Assembly (NCBI GenBank): GCA_016188985.1
Contig: JACPGM010000120.1
Location: 1 to 58,990, forward strand
Source: Lentisphaerota bacterium
Lineage (GTDB): Bacteria; Verrucomicrobiota; Kiritimatiellia; JAAZAB01
Direction of reading: 5' to 3'
Length of the DNA: 58,990 nt
Shown: positions 8,936 through 18,404 of the stretch, in pieces
Position numbering within the stretch: position 1 is the first letter of the stretch
How the letters are laid out: every line of letters begins with the position of its first letter
The notes under the pieces: model-generated
Told to the model about the DNA's origin: nothing
The model's database searches: none
Seen by the model: the letters and a program-made list of their open reading frames with translations, nothing else
Program-made: the position numbers and the translations under genes

Positions 8936-10408
8936 ATGACCTTACCTGCCTGGAATGAATTGACCGTCCATGAAGCCCTTGCGCGCCTTGAACAAGGCGA
9001 CCTCACCAGCCAGGAGCTGGTCACAACGCTCCTGGGCGTGATCCGCGAACGCGACCAGCAAATTCAGGGCTACCTGGAAGTGGATGAAGCCGATGCCCTG
9101 CGCCAGGCGGCGGCTGCCGATCAGCTTCGCAAGCAGGGACACAAAGGCCAACTGCTGGGCATACCACTGGCCATTAAAGACGTCCTCAATGTTCAAGGCC
9201 AGAGCTGCCGCTGTGCTTCCCATATCCTGGAAGGCTATCGCGCGCCCTATGATGCCACGGCCGTTGAGCGCCTGCGCGCTGAAGGCGCCTTATTCGTAGG
9301 CCGCGCCAATATGGACGAATTTGCCATGGGATCAACCACCGAAAATTCGGCGTTTCAGGTGACGCGCAATCCCTGGGACTTGCAACGCGTGCCTGGCGGC
9401 TCGAGCGGCGGGTCCGCCGCCGTGGTGGCCGCCGATGAAGCCTTGGCCGCGTTGGGCAGCGACACCGGCGGGTCCGTGCGCCTGCCGGCGGCGTTTTGCG
9501 GCTGCGTGGGCCTCAAACCCACCTACGGACGGATTTCGCGCTATGGGCTTACGGCCTTTGCTTCCTCGCTGGACCAGATCGGGCCGCTGACCAAGGATAT
9601 CCGCGATGCCGCGCTGCTGCTCCAGGTCATGGCCGGCCATGACGAACGCGATGCCACGTCCAGCCCGCAGCCGGTGCCCGACTATGCCGCCGCCCTGCGC
9701 AAGGACTTGGCCGGAATAAAATTAGGACTGCCGCGGGAGTATTTCATTGCCGGTATGGATGCCGAAGTGGAACAGATTGTTCAGCAGGCGATCCGCCAAT
9801 GCGAGCAGTTGGGCGCGGCGATCAGCGAGGTCAGTCTGCCGCTCACGGCCTTTGCCGTGGCAACTTATTATATTATTGCCTGCGCGGAAGCTTCGGCCAA
9901 CCTGGCCCGCTTTGACGGTGTGCGCTACGGGCAGCGCGTTAAGGATGCCATTGATCCCTTGGATATGTATACACGCAGCCGCGCCGCCGGCTTCGGCACG
10001 GAAGTCAAACGCCGCATTATCCTGGGCACCTATGTGCTCTCGAGCGGATATTACGAAGCTTATTACTGCCGAGCCCAAAAAGTGCGCGCGCGGCTTCGCG
10101 CCGATTTCGTCAAGGCTTTCCAGCAGTGCGACGCGCTGCTGACGCCGGTCGCGCCCACCGCCGCCTTTCGCCTGGGCGAAAAGACGGCCGACCCGCTGCA
10201 GATGTATTTGAGCGATATCTTCACGGTCGCGGTGAACCTTTCCGGCGTATGCGCGCTTTCCGTGCCCTGCGGTTTCACCAGCGCCGGTCTACCGGTGGGG
10301 CTGCAGGTCGTGGGACCGGCCTTTGGCGAAGAAACGATCTTGCGGGTGGGCTATGCCTACGAACAAAGCACCCCTTGGCTTGAGCGCAAGCCCGGGAGGT
10401 TCTTATGA
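8936..10408 (+). CDS. gatA: aspartyl/glutamyl-tRNA(Asn/Gln) amidotransferase subunit A
   Basis: The 490-residue product is a full-length amidase-signature enzyme. The catalytic Lys lies in GIPLAIKDVLN (about residue 82), and the Ser-cis-Ser-Ser region reads VPGGSSGGSAA (about 152-162) followed by LGSDTGGSVRLPA, which are the Ser-Ser-Lys triad segments of GatA. It hydrolyses glutamine and feeds ammonia to GatB for transamidation of mischarged Glu-tRNA(Gln) or Asp-tRNA(Asn). The start has a GAAGGA site two bases upstream of the ATG. It overlaps gatB by four bases (ATGA), so the two are translationally coupled. gatC, which often precedes gatA, is not visible here. Confidence 0.96.
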   Translation: MTLPAWNELTVHEALARLEQGDLTSQELVTTLLGVIRERDQQIQGYLEVDEADALRQAAAADQLRKQGHKGQLLGIPLAIKDVLNVQGQSCRCASHILEGYRAPYDATAVERLRAEGALFVGRANMDEFAMGSTTENSAFQVTRNPWDLQRVPGGSSGGSAAVVAADEALAALGSDTGGSVRLPAAFCGCVGLKPTYGRISRYGLTAFASSLDQIGPLTKDIRDAALLLQVMAGHDERDATSSPQPVPDYAAALRKDLAGIKLGLPREYFIAGMDAEVEQIVQQAIRQCEQLGAAISEVSLPLTAFAVATYYIIACAEASANLARFDGVRYGQRVKDAIDPLDMYTRSRAAGFGTEVKRRIILGTYVLSSGYYEAYYCRAQKVRARLRADFVKAFQQCDALLTPVAPTAAFRLGEKTADPLQMYLSDIFTVAVNLSGVCALSVPCGFTSAGLPVGLQVVGPAFGEETILRVGYAYEQSTPWLERKPGRFL

Positions 10409-11826
10409 GCTATCTGGCCGATATTGGCCTGGAAGTGCATGTCCAACTGCAGACGCGCACCAAGTTGTTCTGTGGCTGCCGGACCGATTTTGGCGCTGCG
10501 CCCAATACTTTAGTTTGTCCGGTCTGCCTGGGGTATCCGGGTTCCCTGCCGGTGGCCAACCAGGAAGCCATCCGCCTGACGGTCCTGACCGGTCTGATGG
10601 TCGGTTCGCGCATCAACTCGCTGAGCTCGTTTGACCGCAAGAATTATTTTTATCCAGACATGCCCAAGAATTACCAGATCAGCCAGTATAATCAGCCCTT
10701 GTGCTCGGGCGGAGCGCTGGACTTTGACTTTCAGGACCAACCGCGCACGGTCCGGCTGCGGCGCATTCACCTGGAGGAAGACGTGGGCAAAAGCATACAT
10801 GGCTCCAGGCAAAGTCGCCTGGATTTCAACCGGGCCGGTCATCCTTTAATGGAAATTGTGACCGAACCGGAACTACACTCGCCTGCGGAAGCCTTGGCCT
10901 TTCTCCTGGCGCTTAAGCAGATGCTCGTTTATGGTCAAATCAGTCCGTGCAATCTGGAAGAAGGCAATTTACGCTGTGACCTTAACTGCAGCGTGCGGCC
11001 GGAAGGCGCTGAGCGCCTGGGCACCAAGATTGAGGTCAAGAATCTGAACACTTTCAAGGGCGTGCACGACGCGCTCCAGCATGAAATTGAGCGGCAGACC
11101 GCCGCGCTCGGCGCGGGCGGCAAACTCGTGCAGGAAACCCGGCGCTTCGATTCCGCGCGCGGCGTGACCGAAAGCATGCGCATCAAGGAAGAAGAGCATG
11201 ACTACCGTTATTTTCCCGATCCCGACCTGCCGAGCGTGACGCTGGCGGCGGAACTTGTCAAGGCCTGGGCCGAGCTCTTGCCGGAAATGCCGCGGGCGCG
11301 CTGCGCGCGCTTGGAACGGGAATATGGATTGCCGGCCTATGACGCCCAGGTGCTCGCGGCCGACAAGCATATCGCCGATTTCTTCGAGGAGACTCTGCGG
11401 CAGGGGGCCAAGGCCAAGGCTGCTTCCAACTGGATTATGACGGAAATGATGCACCTGCTGGCAAAGAGCGAAATGGACATTCGCCGGGTCAAAATCACGC
11501 CGAGCGCCTTGGCCGACTTGCTCAAGCTGCTCGATGCCCAGACAATCACCGCGGCAAGCGCCAAGACTATTTTTGCGATTCTATTTGAAAAAGGCGGCGA
11601 GGCTGTTACGCTCGTGGCGCAACTTGGTATGGAGCAGGTGAGCGCTGAGGACACGCTTGAGCGCTGGGTGCGCGAAGCCGTTGCGCGCAACCCCAAGTCA
11701 GCGGACGATTACCGCGCGGGCAAGGAAGCGGCGCTCAAGTTCCTGATCGGCCAGGTAATGCGCCTGAGCGGCGGCAAGGCCAATCCGCAGCGGGTGCAGG
11801 ATTTGCTGAAAAAGCAGTTGGAATGA
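10405..11826 (+). CDS. gatB: aspartyl/glutamyl-tRNA(Asn/Gln) amidotransferase subunit B
   Basis: The 473-residue protein begins with the GatB signature (IGLEVHVQLQTRTKLFCGC) and keeps the zinc-type cysteines (CGC near residue 24 and CPVC near 39), the kinase-like catalytic core with KNYFYPDMPKNYQISQY, and the C-terminal YqeY/tail domain (about 330-473) ending in a Gln-rich helix. It phosphorylates and amidates the misacylated tRNA using ammonia delivered by GatA. The ATG overlaps the gatA stop codon, and a GGGAGG site lies inside the gatA end. After it comes a 361-base gap with repeats before the pilus genes. Confidence 0.97.
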   Translation: MSYLADIGLEVHVQLQTRTKLFCGCRTDFGAAPNTLVCPVCLGYPGSLPVANQEAIRLTVLTGLMVGSRINSLSSFDRKNYFYPDMPKNYQISQYNQPLCSGGALDFDFQDQPRTVRLRRIHLEEDVGKSIHGSRQSRLDFNRAGHPLMEIVTEPELHSPAEALAFLLALKQMLVYGQISPCNLEEGNLRCDLNCSVRPEGAERLGTKIEVKNLNTFKGVHDALQHEIERQTAALGAGGKLVQETRRFDSARGVTESMRIKEEEHDYRYFPDPDLPSVTLAAELVKAWAELLPEMPRARCARLEREYGLPAYDAQVLAADKHIADFFEETLRQGAKAKAASNWIMTEMMHLLAKSEMDIRRVKITPSALADLLKLLDAQTITAASAKTIFAILFEKGGEAVTLVAQLGMEQVSAEDTLERWVREAVARNPKSADDYRAGKEAALKFLIGQVMRLSGGKANPQRVQDLLKKQLE

Positions 11827-12187
11827 GACGGCTCTGGTGGCGAGGCGGTAGGCCGTTAGCAGCATAATTCCGAGATACTGTTATAAACGAACAAGAAAAG
11901 CGCGATAACTGCAGCAACACTTTCCGCTATTGGCGGAGCTGCCTATGGTATGAGACCGAACTGAATATCCAATAACCAACAAAGAATATCCAATTATGAA
12001 GACAGCAGGAAATAAAAAGGAGGGATAGCGCCATCAGACCTTGGACGTTGGCTATTCCTTGTTGGTTATTGAATATTCGATGCGGATCACCTGAAGGGAA
12101 CCCAATCGGCTTCAGGACATGACCCTGGAATTGCAGATTGGGTTGCGGGCACAAGCCCGCCTTAACTAAGATGCTCAGCAGGTTTTC
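11827..12187. other. intergenic gap with a long inverted repeat, no gene
   Basis: The 361 bases between gatB and pilB show no convincing ORF. They carry the inverted repeat at 11963-12078 and then GGGTTGCGGGCACAAGCCCG near 12140, which recurs almost unchanged near 48121. A pilB promoter is expected in the last 100 bases, but no clear -35/-10 pair stands out. Confidence 0.6.
11963..12078. repeat. imperfect inverted repeat of the ATATCCAATAACCAA type
   Basis: Left arm 11963-11993 (GAATATCCAATAACCAACAA...) pairs with right arm 12048-12078 (...TTGTTGGTTATTGAATATTC). The sequence is AT-rich against a GC-rich background. A similar style of repeat built from TCCAAATTCC-like words lies at 17003-17137. 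Such arms form a long cruciform or an RNA stem between gatB and pilB. Confidence 0.65.
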
Positions 12188-13885
12188 ATGACGGCTAATG
12201 ACGATTATATCCTTGAGATTCTCCGGGATGTCGGGCTGATCAAGCCCGAACAGATTGAAGCGGCTAAGGCCGCCGCGGGCGGCTCACAGCACACCATCCT
12301 GGACGCGCTGATTGAACAGGGGGTGCTCTCCAAGCGGGAAGTGCTCAAGACCGTGGCCTTGCAGTTGGGCATGGAGTTCGTTGCGCTGGCCGATCTGGAA
12401 ATCGCGCCCGAAATAATTCAGCAAGTTCCCGCCGGCATTGCCCGCCGCTATAAAGTGGTGCCGGTCTACGACAGCGAAACAACGCTCAGCGTGGCCTTGA
12501 GCGATCCCCTGAATTTGGAGACTCTGGACTATCTGCGCTATCTGCTGAAGCGCAATGTCGAAGGGGTGGTGGCCCCGGACGAGGAAATCGGTGCGGCCTT
12601 GGACAAGTATTACGGCCGGGCAGAGAAGTCCATCGAGGATTTGTTGCAAAGTCCCCGCCCGGAGCTGGATGTTCAGCTCAGCTCGAGCGATACGGCCGAT
12701 GAGACCGTCGCCACGGCCGAAGACGCGCCGATCATCAAGCTGGTCAGCCTGATTATCATCGAAGCCCAGCGCAGCCGCGCCTCCGATATCCATCTTGAGC
12801 CGCTCGAGTCGCGCTTCCGCATCCGTTACCGCATTGACGGTGTGCTGCGCGAAATGGAGCCGCCGCCCAAGCGCCTGCAGCCGGCGATCTTAAGCCGCCT
12901 TAAACTGATGGCCGGCATGAAACTGGCCGAAAAGCGCGTGCCGCAGGATGGCCGCATCCAGATCAACGTGGCCGGCGAGGACCTGGACTTGCGCGTATCC
13001 AGCGTGCCTTCCGTGCACGGCGAGAGCATTGTCATGCGCATCCTCAACAAGCAGAGCCTGTTGCTGGGCCTGCCCAAGCTGGGCCTCTTTGCCGACGATC
13101 AGCAGGTCTTTGAACGCTTGATCAGCATGCCCGACGGCATTCTGCTGCTGACCGGCCCGACCGGCTCGGGCAAGACCACCACATTGTACGCCTGCCTCAA
13201 TTATCTGAATCGGCCGGACCGCAAAATCATTACGGTAGAGGACCCGGTCGAATACCGCTTGGCCGGCATTAACCAGGTGCAGGTGCGCGAAGACATCGGC
13301 CTAACTTTTCCGGCCGTCTTGCGTTCAATTATGCGCCAAGCGCCCAACATCATCATGGTGGGCGAAATTCGCGACTTCGAAACCGCCGAAATTGCGGTGA
13401 CGGCGGCCCTGACCGGCCACCTGGTTTTCAGCACGCTCCATACCAATGACGCGCCCAGCGCCATCACCCGGCTCGTTGATATTGGCGTGAAACCGTTCCT
13501 GCTGGCTTCTTCCATTCGCGCTACCGTGGCCCAGCGCCTCTTGCGCGTGGTTTGCGACAAGTGCGCCGCGCCTTATGAACCGACCGAAGGGGAAATCGCC
13601 TCGCTGGGTAGCGCCGCCAAGCAGTTTCAGGACATCAAGCTGACCAGGGGCAAAGGCTGTACGGCCTGTAGTCAGACAGGCTACCGCGGGCGCAAAGGCA
13701 TTTACGAAATTTTTATAATTACTGACGAAGTGTGCGAAATGATCTATAAAAAATGTTCCGCGGTCGAGTTGCGCACCCGGGCGCGGGAATTGGGCATGCG
13801 CACCCTGCGCGATGACGGCCTGCGCAAAGTGGTCTCGGGCATTACTACGCTGGAAGAAGTGCTCAGTATAACAATGGGAGATTGA
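12188..13885 (+). CDS. pilB: type IV pilus assembly / type II secretion ATPase (PilB/GspE family)
   Basis: The 565-residue protein has an N-terminal MshEN/GspE-N domain (about 1-150) and the AAA secretion ATPase domain: Walker [10 protein letters not shown] at about residue 324, Asp box, Walker B region IIMVGEIRD at about 388, and His box STLHTNDAPSA. Tetracysteine motifs CDKC and CTAC (about 456-495) match the zinc domain of extension ATPases. It powers pilus or pseudopilus polymerisation at the inner membrane. It begins a three-ATPase set and is followed seven bases later by pilT. No pilin, PilC, PilQ or prepilin peptidase gene is adjacent. Whether it serves pili or secretion cannot be decided from this window. 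Confidence 0.93.
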   Translation: MTANDDYILEILRDVGLIKPEQIEAAKAAAGGSQHTILDALIEQGVLSKREVLKTVALQLGMEFVALADLEIAPEIIQQVPAGIARRYKVVPVYDSETTLSVALSDPLNLETLDYLRYLLKRNVEGVVAPDEEIGAALDKYYGRAEKSIEDLLQSPRPELDVQLSSSDTADETVATAEDAPIIKLVSLIIIEAQRSRASDIHLEPLESRFRIRYRIDGVLREMEPPPKRLQPAILSRLKLMAGMKLAEKRVPQDGRIQINVAGEDLDLRVSSVPSVHGESIVMRILNKQSLLLGLPKLGLFADDQQVFERLISMPDGILLLTGPTGSGKTTTLYACLNYLNRPDRKIITVEDPVEYRLAGINQVQVREDIGLTFPAVLRSIMRQAPNIIMVGEIRDFETAEIAVTAALTGHLVFSTLHTNDAPSAITRLVDIGVKPFLLASSIRATVAQRLLRVVCDKCAAPYEPTEGEIASLGSAAKQFQDIKLTRGKGCTACSQTGYRGRKGIYEIFIITDEVCEMIYKKCSAVELRTRARELGMRTLRDDGLRKVVSGITTLEEVLSITMGD

Positions 13886-13891
13886 GCAACC

Positions 13892-14989
13892 ATGACGCTA
13901 ACACCTGACAAAATCGGCATGAACGAGCTGCTGGAGTCCGTGGTGAACGAAAGCGCCTCCGACCTGCACTTGAACGTGGGCTTACCGCCCATGCTGCGCA
14001 TCCATGGCAGTCTGCAGGGCCTGGAGTGCGGGGCCCTGCGTCCCGAAGACACGGAGCGCCTGATGAAAAGCATCACCTCCGAGAACTTTCAGCAGAAAGT
14101 CCGCGAAATTGGCGGCTGCGATTTCGGGTTCAGCTTCGGCGCCCAAGCGCGCTTCCGCGTCAGCGTTTTCAAGGAGAAAGGCCATATCGGCTTAGCCTTG
14201 CGCCTGATTCCCAGCAAGCTCATTACCCTGGATGAGATCGGGCTGCCGGCGCAGGTCAAGGATCTGCTTTATCGTCCGCGGGGCCTGATACTGGTGACCG
14301 GTCCGACCGGCTCGGGCAAGACCACCACCCTGGCCAGCATGATCAACCTGATCAATATCGAGCGCGATTGCCATATCATCACCGTCGAGGACCCGATCGA
14401 GTATTATCACGAGCATAAACGTTCGATCATTACCCAGCGTGAGATTGGGGTTGATGTGCCCAATTTCAATGAGGCCTTGCGGCGCGCCTTGCGCCAGGAC
14501 CCGGACGTCATTCTGGTGGGTGAAATGCGTGACCTGGAAACTATGTCGGCCGCGCTGACGGCGGCCGAAACCGGCCACCTGGTATTGGCTACGCTGCACA
14601 CCACCGGGTCGGCGCGCACGGTGGACCGCATCGTGGACGCCTTCCCCATGGATCAACAGGAGCAGGTCCGCACCCAACTGGCTTCCAGCATCATCGCGGT
14701 AGTGTCGCAACTGCTCATTGTGCGCCAGGATCAGCCCGGCCGGGTGGCGGCCCTTGAGATCATGATTACCACGCCTTCCATTCAGAACCTGATCCGCGAT
14801 AATAAGACTTTCCGGATTACTTCCGATATCCAGACCGGCGCCAAGTGGGGCATGATTACGCTCGATGCCCATCTCATGTTTCTTTATGAAAAGGGCATTA
14901 TCAGCTACGAGCATTTGATCACCAAGGCCCAGGATCCGGATTCGATCGTTGAAAAATTGAAGACGGCCGGAACGGTCAAACACAAGTAA
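13892..14989 (+). CDS. pilT: type IV pilus retraction ATPase PilT
   Basis: The 365-residue protein has PilT length and layout: the N-terminal PAS-like half with [13 protein letters not shown], Walker [10 protein letters not shown] at about residue 136, Walker [10 protein letters not shown], the His box TLHTTGSA, and a C-terminal region with the LLIVRQD segment. Retraction ATPases lack the tetracysteine domain, and it is absent here. It depolymerises the pilus to drive twitching, DNA uptake or attachment. A GGGAG site lies about ten bases before the ATG and overlaps the pilB stop, indicating co-transcription. Confidence 0.94.
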   Translation: MTLTPDKIGMNELLESVVNESASDLHLNVGLPPMLRIHGSLQGLECGALRPEDTERLMKSITSENFQQKVREIGGCDFGFSFGAQARFRVSVFKEKGHIGLALRLIPSKLITLDEIGLPAQVKDLLYRPRGLILVTGPTGSGKTTTLASMINLINIERDCHIITVEDPIEYYHEHKRSIITQREIGVDVPNFNEALRRALRQDPDVILVGEMRDLETMSAALTAAETGHLVLATLHTTGSARTVDRIVDAFPMDQQEQVRTQLASSIIAVVSQLLIVRQDQPGRVAALEIMITTPSIQNLIRDNKTFRITSDIQTGAKWGMITLDAHLMFLYEKGIISYEHLITKAQDPDSIVEKLKTAGTVKHK

Positions 14990-15054
14990 CGATCTGGCCC
15001 GGAGCATGGAACATTAGCCGTGCTCGGGCAGGCTCAACGTTGGTTAGTTAGAAT

Positions 15055-15150
15055 GAGATCCCTCGACAAGCTCGGGATGACAGCAGACAGCAGCAGGTGC
15101 TACCGGGCCTTTGTCATTCCGAGCGGAGCGTAGCGGAGTCGAGGAATCTC
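15055..15150. repeat. family-E inverted repeat (GAGATTCCTCGAC / GTCGAGGAATCTC type)
   Basis: The left arm GAGATCCCTCGAC... with GGGATGACA faces the right arm TGTCATTCC...GTCGAGGAATCTC. The same pair of words, in the same facing arrangement, recurs at 23616-23696 between murC-murB and ddl, and in shorter form inside the MITE-like element near 49099-49170. The gap between pilT and the second ATPase contains only this element. Confidence 0.75.
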
Positions 15151-15236
15151 AAGGAGCCACAAGCCTCAACAATGATCTTTTTTTCAATAACATTTTAACT
15201 GTCTAACTGTGAACTGTGAATTCTTAACTTTCAGCC

Positions 15237-16994
15237 ATGAGCCCCAAACCCAACCATACGAACAATCGGCGTGAGCCGGCGGCGGTGGCCGCCGCCGCGC
15301 CTGTGGATCCGCTCTTGCAACTGCTCAGCGATAACAAGCTCCTTAGCGCCGAGCAGGTAGCGGAGGTTCTGAAGGAACAGCAACGCACCGGCAACAGCGC
15401 GCGGGCGCTGGTGCTGGAGGCTGGCTTCGTTAAAGAGGAAGATTTGCTGGTGGTCATCGCCAGCCACCTGGGCACCTCGGTCATCAACCTGGCCGAGCGC
15501 GAAATTCCCGAGGATGTGATTAAGGCGATCCCGGCCAGCGTGGCGCGCATGTACGGCGTGGTGCCGATCAGCCTGGATGTTAATGGCGTCGTGCTGGCCA
15601 CTTCCGGGATGCCGACCCCCGTGGTCGTGGATGAAATCCGCTTCATCCTGACCCGCGATCTTACCTTTGTTCTGTCCCGGGACGCGGATGTCAAAACCCA
15701 GGTCAACCGTTTGTATGGCGATGAAAGCGATTCGATGAACGAGATGCTCAATAAATTGGAGTCGGAGATGGAAGCCGACCAGGTTGTCGAACTGACCGAG
15801 GGCAAGGAAGATGAAACCGGTCTCGAACAGGCGGCCAATGCCACCCCGGTGGTGCGCTTTGTCAACCTGGTGCTCTATGAGGCCGTGCAGTCCAAAGCTT
15901 CGGACGTGCATTTCGAGCCGTTCGAGCAGGAGTTTAAAATACGCTATCGGGTGGATGGCGCCCTATACGAAATGTCGCCGCCGCCCCGGCGGCTGGCCCT
16001 GCCGGTCATCTCGCGCATCAAGGTCATGGCCAGTTTGAATATCGCCGAGCGGAGATTGCCCCAGGACGGCCGCATGCAGATGCGCATGCTCGGGCGCCAG
16101 ATTGATTTCCGCGTCTCCACCCTGCCGACCCAGTTCGGCGAAAGCGTGGTCTTGCGCATTCTCGACCGCAGCACCGTGTCGCTGGAACTGGAGAACCTGG
16201 GATTTCCGACGGAAATCTACGACACCTTCAGCCGCGATGTCCAGAAGCCCAACGGCATCATCATCGTTACCGGTCCGACCGGTTCGGGCAAAACCACCAC
16301 GCTCTATTCGGCCTTGCGGCGGATCAACACCATTGATTTGAAACTGCTGACCGTGGAAGACCCGGTGGAATACGATATCGAAGGCATTATCCAGGTCCAG
16401 GCCAATGAAGCCATCGGGGTCACCTTTCATAACTGCCTGCGCGCGTTTCTGCGCCAGGATCCGGATATTATCATGGTGGGGGAAATCCGCGACCTGGAAA
16501 CCGCCCGCATCGCCATTCAGTCTTCGCTGACCGGCCACCTGGTGCTGAGCACCTTGCATACCAATGATGCCGCCGGCGCCGTCACGCGTTTGATTGATAT
16601 GAACGTCGAGCCGTTCCTGATTTCATCCACGTTGGAATCCGTGCTGGCCCAGCGTCTGGTGCGCATGATTTGCTCTAAATGCAAGGCGCCCATGCAACCG
16701 GACCAAGCCCTCCTGGAACGGCTGAACTTGAGCGTGGAAACCCTCGCCGGCCGGTCTTTTTACTATGGCAAGGGCTGTGCGGCCTGCCACGAGACCGGCT
16801 ACCGCGGCCGCAAGGCCCTTGTGGAATACCTGAGCGTGACCGAAGAACTGCGCGAATTGATCAATGAGCGCAAACCCACCCTGACAATCCGCGCTAAGGC
16901 CATTGAGCAGGGCATGGCGCTGCTGCGGGATGATGGTGTCCGCAATGTCCTCGACGGCTATACCACGGCGGAAGAAGTCTTGCGCTATACCTGA
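15237..16994 (+). CDS. second PilB/GspE-family assembly ATPase
   Basis: The 585-residue protein has an N-terminal MshEN-type domain (about 15-150), Walker [10 protein letters not shown] at about residue 345, Walker B region IIMVGEIRD, His box STLHTNDAAGA, and tetracysteine motifs CSKC and CAAC (about 480-525). It is clearly homologous to the 12.2-kb PilB, but the two are diverged throughout the N-terminal half, so this is an old paralogue and not a recent copy. One of the two may serve a type II secretion system or a different pseudopilus. It is separated from pilT by 247 bases that include the family-E repeat. Confidence 0.92.
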   Translation: MSPKPNHTNNRREPAAVAAAAPVDPLLQLLSDNKLLSAEQVAEVLKEQQRTGNSARALVLEAGFVKEEDLLVVIASHLGTSVINLAEREIPEDVIKAIPASVARMYGVVPISLDVNGVVLATSGMPTPVVVDEIRFILTRDLTFVLSRDADVKTQVNRLYGDESDSMNEMLNKLESEMEADQVVELTEGKEDETGLEQAANATPVVRFVNLVLYEAVQSKASDVHFEPFEQEFKIRYRVDGALYEMSPPPRRLALPVISRIKVMASLNIAERRLPQDGRMQMRMLGRQIDFRVSTLPTQFGESVVLRILDRSTVSLELENLGFPTEIYDTFSRDVQKPNGIIIVTGPTGSGKTTTLYSALRRINTIDLKLLTVEDPVEYDIEGIIQVQANEAIGVTFHNCLRAFLRQDPDIIMVGEIRDLETARIAIQSSLTGHLVLSTLHTNDAAGAVTRLIDMNVEPFLISSTLESVLAQRLVRMICSKCKAPMQPDQALLERLNLSVETLAGRSFYYGKGCAACHETGYRGRKALVEYLSVTEELRELINERKPTLTIRAKAIEQGMALLRDDGVRNVLDGYTTAEEVLRYT

Positions 16995-17002
16995 AACAGG
17001 AA

Positions 17003-17137
17003 AAATTCCAAAATCCAAAATCCAAGGAATATAAAAGATTTCAAATAGGACAATATAAAACTATTTGTGCCATTTGTTTTCATTTTTCTTAATTGATTTT
17101 ATTTCCTTGGAATATGGATATTGGAATTTGGAATTTC
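17003..17137. repeat. AT-rich inverted repeat between convergent genes
   Basis: The left arm (AAATTCCAAAATCCAAAATCC..., from about 17003) is complementary to the right arm (...ATTGGAATTTGGAATTT, to about 17137), with an inner CCAAGGAAT/ATTTCCTTGG pair. It lies between the convergent 3' ends of the second PilB gene and the MazG-like gene. It could act as a bidirectional terminator, but its base composition and word repetition mark it as one of the dispersed palindromes. Confidence 0.65.
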
Positions 17138-17143
17138 TTCCTC

Positions 17144-17524
17144 TCAGATATGCTTGCTGTCGGAAGCGTCCTTGGCCGTGTAGCCTGAATCCTGGCGTTG
17201 GAAGTTGACTTCGTTTTTTTTGCGGTAGGCCTCAAAAATATCTTCCGCTGACATGTCCAGAACCTGGGCCAGCGATACCAGGAAGTGAAACAGATCGGCC
17301 ACTTCCACGCGGGCGTTCTGTTTGTCAAAGCGCTGGTACTTGGCCCACCATTTCCAGGGAACACTGTCGGTCAGTTCCGCCGCTTCCTGGGTTATCGCCC
17401 GGCAATAGTTAAGGACCCATTCGGGCTTGTGCTCTTCCGGCATGTGCAGGGTCTTTACCCCGATCCGTTCGTTCAGCTCGGCTTGCATTCTAAAGATCTC
17501 GACGAGCATATCCTTGTCAGCCAT
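17144..17524 (-). CDS. MazG/dUTPase-like nucleotide pyrophosphohydrolase
   Basis: The 126-residue protein matches the all-alpha NTP pyrophosphohydrolase pattern: a Glu-rich helix QEAAELTDSVPWKWW (about residues 46-60) with E, E and D metal ligands, followed by a second helix VEVADLFHFLVSL (about 73-86) with E and D. The PWKWW and QDSGY motifs fit the all-alpha dUTPase/MazG-like subfamily. It would hydrolyse dUTP or another NTP to the monophosphate plus PPi. It is convergent with the second PilB gene and faces away from bioD. The exact nucleotide specificity cannot be read from sequence. Confidence 0.82.
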   Translation of the reverse strand: MADKDMLVEIFRMQAELNERIGVKTLHMPEEHKPEWVLNYCRAITQEAAELTDSVPWKWWAKYQRFDKQNARVEVADLFHFLVSLAQVLDMSAEDIFEAYRKKNEVNFQRQDSGYTAKDASDSKHI

Positions 17525-17617
17525 GATTTTTCCTTTCGCTTGGAACCCATCCGCAATATATTTCCTCGTAACTATTCAGCTATCCGAAAAAATAATCAAC
17601 TACGAAATGCGCATCAT

Positions 17618-17643
17618 GCCGGAGGCAGATCCGCCTCTGGCGG
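17618..17643. repeat. family-C short palindrome (GAGGC AGATCC GCCTC)
   Basis: A compact hairpin with GGAGGC/GCCTC(T) arms around AGATCC lies just upstream of bioD. Close relatives are seen at 27009-27028 (CGAAGGCG/CGCCTTCG), 45957-46015, about 48083-48100, and inside the murC part of the fusion gene near 21900-21930. The shared word is GGCGGATCCGCC or near variants. Confidence 0.6.
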
Positions 17644-17667
17644 AAAATACGCTAAATTTTCAAGCCA

Positions 17668-18375
17668 ATGACATTCCCCGGCATATTTGTTACCGGCACG
17701 GATACGGCCGTCGGCAAGACCTTTTATAGCGCTATACTGCTGGCCTTCTTGCGCGCGCGCGGGATTGACGCCGTGCCGATGAAGCCCATCCAGACCGGAG
17801 CTATCCGCCGCAATGGGCGCTGGCATTCCACGGACCTTGATTTTTGCCTGGCGCTAAGCGGCCTGAAGCCCTCCGCCCGGGAATACGCGCGCATGGCGCC
17901 TTTCTGTTTTGCCAAGGCCTGCTCACCCCATCTGGCGGCGGCCATCGCGCGGCGCCCAATCAGCCTAAAAACGATTGTTGCTTCATTTGACGCCTTGCGC
18001 CGCCGGCATTCCGTGGTGATTGTCGAGGGCGCCGGCGGCGTTCTGGTCCCGTTGAATGCGCGGAAGACTATGTTGGATCTCATGCGGACCTTGGCGCTGC
18101 CGACGGTGGTTGTGGCCCGCACCGGCCTGGGCACGCTCAATCACACCTTGCTAACCCTCAAGTGCCTGCGGCACGAGCGTCTGCGCGTACTGGGAGTGGT
18201 CTTTAATACGACTTTTCCCGGGCGCCCCGGATATATTGAACGCGACAATGTAAAAACCATTGCGCGGCTGGGAAACGTACGCGTCCTGGGGTCGTTGCCG
18301 TTTTTGCCAAGTCTGTCGAAGTTGTCCGCCGATCAATTCCGGCGGGAGATGTTGGACGTTGGGCGTTTGCTTTGA
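17668..18375 (+). CDS. bioD: dethiobiotin synthetase
   Basis: The 235-residue protein begins MTFPGIFVTGTDTAVGKT, the BioD P-loop (residues about 8-18), and continues with MKPIQTGA and the VEGAGGVLVPL segment (about 114-124), the DAPA-binding and second nucleotide-binding parts. It carboxylates 7,8-diaminopelargonate with CO2 and ATP to form the ureido ring of dethiobiotin. Length is normal. bioA starts 29 bases after the stop codon at the preferred start, or overlaps by four bases if the upstream TTG at 18372 is used, so the two form an operon. A family-C hairpin precedes the gene. Confidence 0.93.
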   Translation: MTFPGIFVTGTDTAVGKTFYSAILLAFLRARGIDAVPMKPIQTGAIRRNGRWHSTDLDFCLALSGLKPSAREYARMAPFCFAKACSPHLAAAIARRPISLKTIVASFDALRRRHSVVIVEGAGGVLVPLNARKTMLDLMRTLALPTVVVARTGLGTLNHTLLTLKCLRHERLRVLGVVFNTTFPGRPGYIERDNVKTIARLGNVRVLGSLPFLPSLSKLSADQFRREMLDVGRLL

Positions 18376-18404
18376 TCGCGGGGCTGCCGCGACGGGTATT
18401 TGCT

